Part shown: positions 34,030-43,164 of the stretch, one piece after another
How positions within the stretch are numbered: position 1 is the first letter of the stretch
Layout of the letters: each line of letters opens with the position of its first letter
From: Oscarella lobularis
Taxonomy: Eukaryota; Porifera; Homoscleromorpha; Homosclerophorida; Oscarellidae
NCBI RefSeq assembly: GCF_947507565.1
Contig: NC_089175.1
Span: 3,957,733 to 4,021,732 of the forward strand
Direction: 5' to 3'
Length of the DNA: 64,000 nt
The notes under the pieces: model-generated
What the model was told of the DNA's origin: nothing
The model's input: the letters and a program-made list of their open reading frames with translations, nothing else
The model's database searches: none
Program-made: the position numbers and the translations under genes

Positions 34030-35367
34030 CGACGCAAACGACGAAGATATCCGCTCAGCAAGAGGTAGAAGATCTCTTCGCGGGAGCTCGTGCGATCACG
34101 GGGAGTCCGAGCCGATCGACGGCTAGTCTACGACGAAGCGCTATTCGTGCAGCGTCCGGATCCGGACTACAAGTGGTCGGTCTATACGTCGTTTTCGACG
34201 GAGCGTCCGTTTTTGAGCGGGTACGGGAGCTGCCCAAGATGATCGTCATCGCCGAGTGGCTCAAAGAAAAAGGTGTCGAAATCGACGAGGAGTGGCTCGA
34301 TCTGGGAGAAAACGCAGCCCAATCCCTCGATCGTCCCTGAAAAACGTTCCAGAGAGTCAAAACGTCAGTGAAAGGCCAAACGAGTGTCGTGCCCGTGAAA
34401 CAAAGAGCAGATTTCGACTTGAGGCAGATCACGGGCAGATGATGAATCGCGTCGCAGAACGCGACGGCAGGGAAATCCTTTTCGGACAGTTTGGGCCTAT
34501 TCATCTTGAAACAAAATACGAAATAACAAATTACGTCGTGGACGGTTCTCGTCACTCGGCCGACGTTGTCACAAAGATCGGCGTTGCCGGTGTGGCCCAG
34601 CCCCTAATTCAGTTTTGTGAGACAATTCGCGCGTCCGTTAGTGATGACGATCTCGACTGGATCAATCCATGGTCACCGATTGATGGATCTTTTTTTCTTC
34701 CCAACGTGAAGTCGTGGTCAGAACTGACGAGCAGTCGATTGATCCGTTCTGTAACATTATCGTTCCACGGACGAAGGATAGAGGATGGTGTGACATCTCT
34801 ATATGCGGTGGCGGTGGCTGCAGCATGAAATCGTTTTCTACGCAGCATGTTCAAAACGGCACTAGGCAACCGTATCGGCCGCGACCCACTCCAGAGCCAA
34901 GCGTCGTTCCCTCTTATTGTCCAGTTGGCGGAGTGCGAGGCGGTCAAGGAGGTTCGACAAATTCAAATTGGAGGCACGGCAAATCCTTTAGAGCTGGGAA
35001 GTGCGCGTTTCAGCGATCCTACTGGCGCCTCGATCTGCTTACAATGGCGTGTCGGCGAGGTATTCGATTCGTCAGAGAGGAGAAGGAAACATGCCTGCGA
35101 TTGCTTAAGGAACGGTGCCTACAGGCGCAATGCTATGCGTTACATACTGCGCTATTTGTAAGCAGTACCTCAACTCGAGTTCAAGCGATGCTGCTGCTAC
35201 ACAGTGCGGGCACGCATGCCATGCGAAAAGGTACGATGTTTCAGTATTATAGTAGCTTCTCAAAATTTTTCTTTTTTTTAGTGCCTAAGAGAATGGGTTG
35301 CTAGTGGAGAAAGTCATTGCGGCAAGTGTAGGAAAAGGCTCACACCGGCCGTGCGTCCAGCGTGAAC
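34030..35367 (+). CDS. RING-H2-like protein, model incomplete
   Basis: Plus-strand coding-like segments occur at 34060-34345 (LQVVGLYVVFDGASVFERV, EWLKEKGVEIDEEWLDLGE), 34420-34830 (GREILFGQFGPIHLETKYE) and 34850-35240. The last ends in a RING-like set, YCAICKQYL then CGHACHAK, which continues after an intron with CLREWVASGESHCGKC. As written, the splice AAAAG|GTACG to TTTTTAG|TGCC puts the two RING halves out of frame by two bases, so the gene may be broken or my junction is wrong. Exon joins in the first half are unresolved. Confidence 0.4.
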
Positions 35368-35369
35368 TT

Positions 35370-35855
35370 CACTTACCTTAATTTATGACATGAACTTTAT
35401 TTATCTATCACTTTCCTTTCATCTTTTTTCTTGCTTGTCACTAATTAGTTGGTTTGTCAAATATTATATTGTAAATTCTGTTGGTTTCTTACTGTGAGTC
35501 TGACGGTGGTCCACCATCGCCACAAACTCTCTTTTCCACTGTTTGTGTCATTCACAGTGACCGCTTCTACTAGGTAGACAGCCGAAGTTAGAGTAATCGC
35601 ATTTGATTTCCATTTTGACCCCCACACAGTGTTCGATCGAGACAATTGTAGCACCTTCGATCCTGTTCGTTCTCTGATCCGAACAATACAAAATAATTTT
35701 TTTTTAGTTTCAAAGACGATTTTACATAGTCGTCTCTCGGACACACTGTCTGTGTTTACACACAAAGTGACGTCATCACACCTCTCTCAGAGGTTACTTC
35801 AGCCGGCGTTCAAAGCAGGATGCGCAGAAAAGATGACCGCATGGTGCCCCTCCTG
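35370..35855. other. No convincing gene
   Basis: AT-rich spacer between the RING-H2-like gene and the truncated Delta copy. Open frames on both strands lack domains. Confidence 0.4.
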
Positions 35856-35859
35856 AGCA

Positions 35860-36436
35860 CGTAACAAAGTGTGCTGCGACGGCTACAAAGATCATGAAAC
35901 AAACTGCGTAAAGTGTAAGGAAAACTGCCTAAATGAAAAGAATAATAATTCTTTTATAATATGCATGTAGCTGAAAATCCCTGTCTTTTTGATCCGTGTA
36001 CGAATGGCGCAACGTGCAACGAGACTGTTGGGTGTGCGTGTCCTGGTGATCCTCCTTGCGGTATAAGTTTTTTTCTTTTCATGTGCTCTAATTAGCTAAC
36101 TAAGTAGAGAATTTTTGTAGATTCAACAGCGTGCAAGCATTTGAACCAATGTAAAACACGCCCTTCGTTCAAGTGTCTTTGCACATCCGGATATGAAGGA
36201 CGTGGTTGCGACAAAAAAAGTAAGACAAGCGCAAGTTGTTTAGGTGCTCTTGTTTTAAATAGAAAGGGTTTAGAGCAACCGCTTGATACAGCTGACTATG
36301 TTGGAATTGGTGTGGGTAGGGCGGTGGCAATTGTTATAATACTTTGTATTACGGTGTGCCTGTACAGAAAGCAGTAAGTTATCTCGTTTGTAGGAATGGT
36401 AGCAATCAGTATAAGCCTTTGTCAGAAACTACTTAG
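35860..36436 (+). pseudogene. Class A Delta-like gene (A-frag), 5' truncated
   Basis: Homology begins abruptly inside the DSL exon at NKVCCDGYKDHETNC. The remaining exons are intact and in phase: 35971-36060 (CLFDPCTNGATC), 36121-36219 (CLCTSGYEGRGC), 36274-36373 (TM: YVGIGVGRAVAIVIILCITV) and 36394-36436 (tail QNGSNQYKPLSETT). Promoter, signal peptide, MNNL and most of DSL are missing. The tail resembles that of A3 (SGYKPV). Confidence 0.8.
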
Positions 36437-36589
36437 GGAAACAACTCTTTGGGTACCTTCCTAGGCTTTGTCGTTACTGTAGCATGTAGTTCTGTTCACC
36501 GGGGTAGCGAACCGTACGTCCACTGACGAAACTTTTCCATGCACATCATGAGACAACATATCAATGAACTCTGACTTCCTAAAGTGAAA

Positions 36590-36700
36590 ACGATTTGTCG
36601 TCCTCATCGTTCAATCTTTATGGTATGCACTCTGTAACTGTAACCGTTTTACGGATTCTTATCATTATGACGAGTCAAAATCCAGGGACGACGAACATTC
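36590..36700 (+). pseudogene. Class B relic, 3' flank only
   Basis: TCATCGTTCAATCTTTATGG and the following TATTATGACGAGTCAAAATC-type sequence match the DNA just downstream of the B1 stop (25830-25910). No coding exon remains. Confidence 0.55.
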
Positions 36701-36715
36701 TCCAGTTTTTCCTGG

Positions 36716-36751
36716 CACGTGATGTCAGGCGAGTCTCCTTCAATGATTGGT
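36716..36751 (+). promoter_or_regulatory. 36-bp class A promoter block, gene A5
   Basis: CACGTGATGTCAGGCGA, 12 bp, GATTGGT, ending 46 bp before the ATG at 36797. Confidence 0.6.
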
Positions 36752-36796
36752 GCAATTCGATAACTGAGTCAGCCAGCCAGTGACCCCGCAGACACG

Positions 36797-38096
36797 ATGG
36801 GAATAGCTAAGCAGATTGCATCGCTTCTCCTTTTCGGATTATTCGTCGCAACGGAGGCAAAGACTATAAATTTATCTTATCTTTATGTACGACTACTTTT
36901 CGTTCTCGTCTAGGCTACAGGATCGGGCGGCGCTATTGTGACGAGCCTCGTCTCCTACTTCGACGCCGTTCGAACTCTACCGTCTGGCGATTGTTGCATT
37001 GGATTGCCGTTCAACGGCTCCTGCGTCGATAGCTGCCACAACGTCATCAACGTCTGCCTAGTCGACTCACAGGGACACTCCTCCGAAGTGAAGTGCCTGT
37101 CAGACTATACGACAGACGAGTTCGAAACCGCTTGGCCCATCGACGATCAAAGCCCCTGGATCCCACAGAAACACGTCTTTGCGTACGCAGAAAGGTCGCT
37201 AAGTTTCTCAAAACCCATTACCGTATGTGTGATCAACGTAAGAGGGAAATTCGATCTCACGTGCGCCTGTAGGATGGACTGACGCTGATGATAAATGCGT
37301 CGAATGTGGACCGATCTCGTACGACGACTCGCATTGCGACGTTTACCTATCCATTCCCTAAAGACACGTCGTTGGTTGATCACGGATCGTGGAGCAGTAT
37401 CAAGCTCTCGTTTCCTCAACATTCCTCCGTCACTTTTCCGACTCAGTGGATCAATTTGAAGTGGAAACTCGTCTGCAATGAGAACTACTACGGGCAGTGC
37501 GACGTCCTCTGCAACCCCGAGGATGACGACACAAATGGTCACTATACTTGCGACCCGACGACCGGTCATAAAGTGTGCTGTGACGGCTACGAAGACCCGG
37601 GAAGTAACTGCGTAAAGCGTAAGAAAAATCTATCTAAAAAAGAAGATATAATTTATATTGTGCGTGTAGCTAAAGATTACTGTCTTTCTGATCCGTGCAA
37701 GAATGGTGCCAAGTGCAATAAGACCGTCACGTGTGCCTGTCCTCACGATTCTCCTTGCGGTAAGCCAAGCAAATTTCAAATGTGCTCTAAAACAAGATAC
37801 ATTTCTAGACTCGATGGCTTGCAAGTATTTCCAATGCAAAACCCGTCCTTCATTTCAGTGTCTCTGCACATCCAAGTACGAGGGACAATACTGCGAGACA
37901 AAAAGTAAGACAAGCGCCAAAAGGTGCTCTCGTTTTAATTAAAAAGTGTTTAGAACCACCTCTTACCGGAAGCCAAATCGCTGGAGCTGTTGTGGGCGCG
38001 TTGTTGGGCGCGGCGGTGCTGATTATATTTATTGTTTGTGTGCTGTGGCAATGTCGTTGTTTCCCCAATAGTTGCTACTACCACGGATTGTACTAG
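36797..38096 (+). CDS. Delta-like ligand, class A (A5), six exons, 347 aa
   Basis: Exons 36797-36856, 36914-37222, 37273-37618, 37670-37759, 37809-37904 and 37954-38096 join in phase (1,044 bp). MNNL (SGDCCIGLPFNGSC), DSL (CNENYYGQCDVLC, GHYTCDPTTGHKVCC), two EGF-like modules (CLSDPCKNGAKC, CLCTSKYEGQYC), TM (AVVGALLGAAVLIIFIVCVL) and a cysteine-rich lysine-free tail (WQCRCFPNSCYYHGLY). From promoter through MNNL it is almost identical to A4, but it keeps the DSL frame that A4 has lost. Intron 1 begins GC (GAG|GCAAAG). Confidence 0.85.
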
Positions 38097-38199
38097 AGTC
38101 TACTATCCGTGAGTCAGTGCAGAGTGGCGACTCTTCGGATAACCACTGTGACTGCAAATCGACTGACTCAACCGTATTTTGACACATGCCGTTCATTCA

Positions 38200-38545
38200 G
38201 TATTCGGCCTCAAGACTACATGCTAGTGCTCCACAGAAATTTCTCGCGTCCGTCTTCCAGCGCTCTCGAGCCAGAGCTTCGCTGCTTCTTTGGGCATCAT
38301 TAAGTACACTCGGCACAGGACATTTCCCTCGCAAGTCAGGATAAGCACGAGAAAAGTCCGAAAAAGGGCTTTGTTTTTGATAATTTTGGTTCCCGGATAA
38401 ACCTCGGTCAAAAAGCGATGCGACGTCTGTGCAGGTTTTCGTCGACGAGAACCTGTAGTATTGCTTCAGGCAGAACTTGAGCTTATTAGCAAGCGCTTTT
38501 GTGGGTTGGTTAAAAACGGGGGCCCGCTCAAGACGGCGACAAAGC
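38200..38545 (-). CDS. Unknown protein exon, convergent with A5
   Basis: An open frame without an ATG, preceded by a good acceptor (CATACAGTAG), reads KFELCRRLERAPVFNQPTK, SLFDRGLSGNQNYQKQS, CPVPSVLNDAQRSSEALA and ends NFCGALACSLEAEY. It is homologous at its end to the minus-strand gene behind A4 (SFCGAGACNL), which supports this frame. Upstream exons are cut off by the inverted repeat at 38591. Function unknown. Confidence 0.45.
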
Positions 38546-38590
38546 TCGAATTTCTACTGTATGTGTACTTTATGATTCCCACCTCCGTAA

Positions 38591-39175
38591 GATGGCGAGC
38601 GCCGAGCAGCACTCCGGGGTGCCCGTCGACGATAGAATACGACGATCCATGTCGTAGAAGGATACCAATTCGAATTGCACGACTCCGTCGGATCGAACTC
38701 GAGACAGGAATCGAAGGAGCACGTGAAGTAAACAGATTCGAGATGTCATGATGGGTTAGGGAGGGTCAGAGTGCGATGTCTATGGTGTCTCGTGATGTGT
38801 GGGATATGATACGTTTTGTAGACATGGTTCGACAACTTTCTGAGGTTTTCCCGGTCTTTTTTCTCGAGGCGTAAGGTGCTTGATGACGATAAACAGCCTT
38901 TCCGTCTATTTTTTCTCGATTTGAGACAGTCTTCGCTGGTTGAGGCCCTCGGAAATGCACGTGAGACTGGCGAGGTCAGTAACCGCTCTTATCGCACTCT
39001 GACCCTCCCTAACCCATCATGACATCTCGAATCTGTTTACTTCACGTACTCCTTCAATTCCTGTCTCGAGTTCGATCCGACGGAGTCGTCCAATTCGAAT
39101 TGGTATCCTTCTACGACATGGATCGTCGTATTCTATCGTCGACGGGCACCCCGGAGTGCTGCTCGCCATCTCCAA
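38591..39175. repeat. Inverted repeat: mirrored 5' end of a class B Delta gene
   Basis: Arms of about 185 bp (38591-38777 and 38991-39175) flank a spacer of roughly 210 bp. The right arm is the promoter-proximal region and first 50 codons of B2. The left arm repeats it in reverse (minus strand: [20 protein letters not shown] and on to TPECCS) with a few substitutions and a 7-bp insertion, then hits a stop. The left copy therefore encodes only a truncated MNNL start. Confidence 0.9.
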
Positions 39176-40954
39176 ACGACAACATCACCGGCTTGTGCGA
39201 AAACAGTTGCACGAACAGCATCGTTTCGTGTCGACTTCATTACTTGTCTGAATCCGACCGGGCGGGCTGCGATTCGCGATCAGGCGACGGGGTACAGTCG
39301 CTTCCGCGTGCGCCGCCTGCCTTTACCACCCAGCCCGATGCGTCGGCGGTTATGCATGATCATTATTTTCGGCCAGGAACGAAGATCGACGTGCCTTTTT
39401 CTGGCGCCTGGACGGTGAGTTTGTTCCGTCGATCGCGTGAGCCGCATCATTGAGGGTTTTTAGAACGAGAGCTTCGAAGTCGAATTTAACGTTTATCAAT
39501 ATTCGAACAGTCGTCAACTGGCGACGTTCAGATGGGACGAATCGAATTCGTTGGCGCTCGCCGAGCGCGACAGCAGTCGCGTCCTCATCAACATCAAGTC
39601 GTTGAGGCCAGATCGATGGCTCGCCGTGCGAGCGCGAGTCGAATGCGATGACTACTACTGGTTGCTGAATTGTTCGGTGTACTGCAAGCCCACAGACGAC
39701 GCGAGGGGTCATTACAAATGCGACCCAGACGGCAGCAAGATGTGTCTTGATGGCTATGTCGATCCTAGCAGTGACTGTGTTAAACGTGAGGAAATAATTA
39801 GTAGTAGCATACAGAGTCAAAAAAAACCGTGTTCTGTTGTAATATACGGTAGAACGTCTTCTTATTGAATGTGCCTTCATTTCCTTTTTGTGCTCACTTT
39901 TATTTTCTATTAGTGATACCCTACTGCGATTCCAATCCCTGTCAACGCAACGGAACGTGCAGGAACGTTTACGGGGGATTTATCTGCGATTGCGAGCACG
40001 GATACGGAGGCCTCTTTTGTGAGAGCGATACGAACTACTGCCTCTCGCATCCCTGTCAGAACAAGGGGACGTGCAAGTCGTCGTTTGGCTCTTACAGTTG
40101 CGTTTGCCCGCCAGGGTACACGGGAGTGTCTTGCGAAAACGGTAGGGAGGAATAATTGGGGTATATAACGTATACCTTCTGTGTTTAGAACCTGATTTTT
40201 GCCTGTCGAATCCCTGCCTTAATGGCGGATTATGTGAAAAACTGGTAAACGGTTTCTCTCTTGTAAGCGGCTACACGTGCAAATGTAGTGCGCCGTATTT
40301 GGGTGACCATTGTGAAAAGGGTACGTCGGGGAAGAATTTTGGTGATTCGAGATTTTTTCAATTATGTAATTGTAGTAAATGATTATTGCTCGCCAAATCC
40401 GTGCTCTCATGACGGAACATGCCAAACTTTTATGAATCCTATCTCGGGTTACTACTTCACGTGCGAATGTAGTACGCCATATCGGGGTCAACGTTGCGAA
40501 GAGGGTACGTCAGATTTCAGCGATTGGATTTTTTAAATTTTAATTTAATTATATAATTATAGAAATTGATTTTTGCTTGTCGAATCCCTGTCAACCCCGG
40601 GAAACGTGTCATCGAAACGAGAATGGATACGAGTGCGAATGTCTAGACGGAAACTGCGGCGAGCGTACGTGTAGTTTAGACGTTCATGTCTCCTTTTTTT
40701 GCAAAGACTCTGCTTAGAAACCAACGTCTGCTCATCGAATCCGTGCAAGAATGGGGGAACGTGTAACCCGACGGATGATGGGTTTACCTGCAAATGTTTG
40801 GGGGGTTATCACGGGCCACGTTGCTGTAAGGGTTGGATGCTGAATGGAACTTTGAATTTGAATGTCATCTATATGTCTAGACGGTTGCACGGTGAAAGGA
40901 TCCGTTTTGGGTGCGGCGCTGGCCACCGTTGCAGTCCTCCTGTTGACTCGATGA
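39019..40954 (+). CDS. Delta-like ligand, class B (B2), eight exons, six EGF modules, 496 aa
   Basis: Exons 39019-39414, 39464-39785, 39914-40141, 40189-40320, 40376-40504, 40563-40664, 40718-40825 and 40881-40954 join in phase (1,491 bp). It has signal peptide, MNNL ([16 protein letters not shown], then ECCSPSPND), DSL ([27 protein letters not shown]) and six EGF modules, the first two in one exon and the others one per exon. The end is a hydrophobic stretch ([18 protein letters not shown]) with a single basic residue after it and no cytoplasmic tail. This is the most Delta/Jagged-like gene of the cluster. Its 5' end is part of the large inverted repeat. Confidence 0.88.
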
Positions 40955-41010
40955 AGAGGGGGATGCGGGCGTTCGGTCTTTGATGGTATGCATGCAGCTG
41001 TCTCAGCATT

Positions 41011-41046
41011 CACGCGATGTCACGCGATTATCTGTCAGCGATTGGT
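41011..41046 (+). promoter_or_regulatory. 36-bp class A promoter block, gene A6
   Basis: CACGCGATGTCACGCGA, 12 bp, GATTGGT, ending 37 bp before the ATG at 41083. It is the most diverged copy, with CACGCG in place of the E-box. Confidence 0.55.
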
Positions 41047-41082
41047 CTGTATCACGAAATTTGATCACCAAGATCAGACACG

Positions 41083-42286
41083 ATGAGAACGCTTCTTCTT
41101 CTTCTTCTTCTCTTCTTCGTCGTCGCAAGAGAGGCACGAAAGCTAAATATTCACGTAGAGCTCCTTTGTGACGTTCGATCGTTGCTGTCTAGACTACGTC
41201 TACGGGATCGGGCGGCACCATTGTGACGAGCTTCGTTTCCTATTTCGACGCCGTTCGAACCGAATCATCCGGCGCTTGTTGCACGAACGACGATCGTGAC
41301 GGCGTCTGCCAAGATAGCTGTTACAACGTCCTCAGCGTCTGCCTTTCGAATTCCCAGAGTCGGCCTGGGAGTTGCCTGGCAGACTACGCGAACAACCCCG
41401 ACAACCCGTTTCAAACGGTTGAGCCGTCCGCCGATGCTATCGTACAAAAACACGTCTTCCGTTTTCCGGAAAAGAAGCTGAGTTTCTCAGGACCCCTAGC
41501 CGTACGTTGCTGACGTAGTAGACACAGAGAAATCAGATTATCCTGTACGTTTCTGTAGGGCGAGGCGATGCTGATGATCAACGTGTCGAATGCCGACAAG
41601 CAGCGAAGGAAAAGCCCTATTGTGGCGTTTTCCTATCCGTTTCCTCGTGACACGGCGTTGATGGAGCATGGAGAGTGGAGCTACGTTGCGCTCTCGTTTC
41701 CTCAATATTCTTCCGTCGCTTACGCGACTCATTGGATCGTTTTCAAGTGGAAAATCGTCTGCAACGAGAACTACTACGGGAAGTGCGACGACTTCTGCAG
41801 CCCCGAGGATAATGACACAAATGGTCACTACACTTGCGACCCAATGACCGGTCAGAAAGTGTGCTGCGACGGCTATGAAGACCCGGAAAATACCTGCAAA
41901 AAGAGTAAGAAATATGACATGATTGAATAATTAAATAAACGCATTTTATAGCCGTAAACTACTGTCAATCGAATCCTTGCACAAATGGCCAGGAGTGCAC
42001 GCCTGAAAATTCTCCTTGCGGTACGTTCGGACGGGTGGTTTCTTATGTGAACATTTATCTGTACAAGTAGACTCAAAGGCCTGCAGGCAACAATGTAAAA
42101 CACGTCCCTCGTTTAAGTGCACTACACGTACCAGTAGTGGTAAGGCTATACATGTGGACGTTTATTAGGTCCCTTTATGCAAATGGTTTCGTAGACTCGA
42201 ACGGCTACAGGGCGAGAGGATCAGTCGTAGTTGCGGCACTGATCTCATTTGCGGCTCTGCTGGTGGTTCAACGATGGCACACCTGA
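41083..42286 (+). CDS. Delta-like ligand, class A (A6), six exons, 311 aa
   Basis: Exons 41083-41133, 41193-41501, 41559-41904, 41952-42020, 42071-42139 and 42195-42286 join in phase. Signal peptide with a leucine run, MNNL (SSGACCTNDDRDGVC), DSL (CNENYYGKCDDFC, GHYTCDPMTGQKVCC) and one recognisable EGF-like remnant (CQSNPCTNGQEC). The second module is reduced to three Cys. The hydrophobic C-terminus (GSVVVAALISFAALLVVQ) is followed by only RWHT. The end is therefore more like class B than like other class A genes. The first intron can be read with a GC donor (GAG|GCACGA) as in its relatives, or with a GT donor 27 bp later in the same phase. Confidence 0.82.
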
Positions 42287-42534
42287 TCACAACTGTGTTT
42301 TGCAATTTGCACTTTTATTTGCATCCACGCAAAGCTGGCGTCTTTATAAACGGCTCTGGTCCGGTATAGAGACTCTGCAACCTACCCCACCCCTTCGCTC
42401 CTAGGTTACTTGAAAACAAATTTCAGGATTCCCGTATTTCTAATCCTACGCAAAGCCGTTCGTTTGGTTCTCATTCCTAAGCCTCTTGAACGCTGATCAA
42501 TCTACTTGAATTTGGTTTAGCGCGAGTTCCGATT

Positions 42535-42871
42535 ATGACAGCTGCTGCTGCTATTGATCGCTTGATTTTGGCTACCAAAAGCAGACGGCCTGATCTGCTA
42601 GCAGAATTTCTGTCAGCGGAATCAGGATTTGACGTCAAACAGGTTTGCGCGCGCATAAGAGTCCATCGGTGGTCTCCTCATCGATCTTGATGAGCTTGAC
42701 GAAATTGCCGAATCCACTCGCGACAAGAAGACCCGTCTGCTAAAAGTGCTCAAGGCATGGAAAAACGCCAGTCGTTCGCCACCGACTGTAGGTAAGCTCC
42801 TAAAATGGTTTCTTGAGGTCGATATTGCCGAAAGGGTCATAAAAGGAAAATACATCGATTTGTTTGGGTAG
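42535..42871 (+). pseudogene. Death-domain protein gene, frame-broken
   Basis: The first part is MTAAAAIDRLILATKSRR, LLAEFLSAESGFDVKQ. After a frame change near 42640 it continues GLLIDLDELDEIAESTR, LLKVLKAWKNASRSPP and WFLEVDIAERVIKGKY to a stop. The helix pattern with LKAW fits a death domain. A normal intron cannot bridge the two parts (only 19 bp would be available), so a small indel is likelier. The 42290-42530 interval upstream has no gene. Confidence 0.5.
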
Positions 42872-43164
42872 TCAGACATTGTATGTGCACTTTACTTACT
42901 CCATCTGTGTTTTTAACCCACCCCGTTTGATAAACATTGTATTTCTATTGGTACTATTTGTAGATTTTGAGACAGGCTCTGAGCGCAAAGGAATCCCTGA
43001 GATACCCTCATAGTAAACAATCATGATAGAAAATCCCATTTCAATACATTACAGTACATAGCAGCAGCCATCAAGCTCATGCAGGTGTACTTACTACGTA
43101 GTCATCATCTACTACCATGTGCGTCAGAGTGTATAAATATATACAGCATTGGCTTCGCGCCATG

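Noticed and set aside
34055-34555. 166-codon minus-strand frame
   Set aside because: The plus-strand frame over the same DNA has a more protein-like composition, and the minus frame has no domain.
39350-39880. 176-codon minus-strand frame
   Set aside because: Antisense of the B2 DSL exon.
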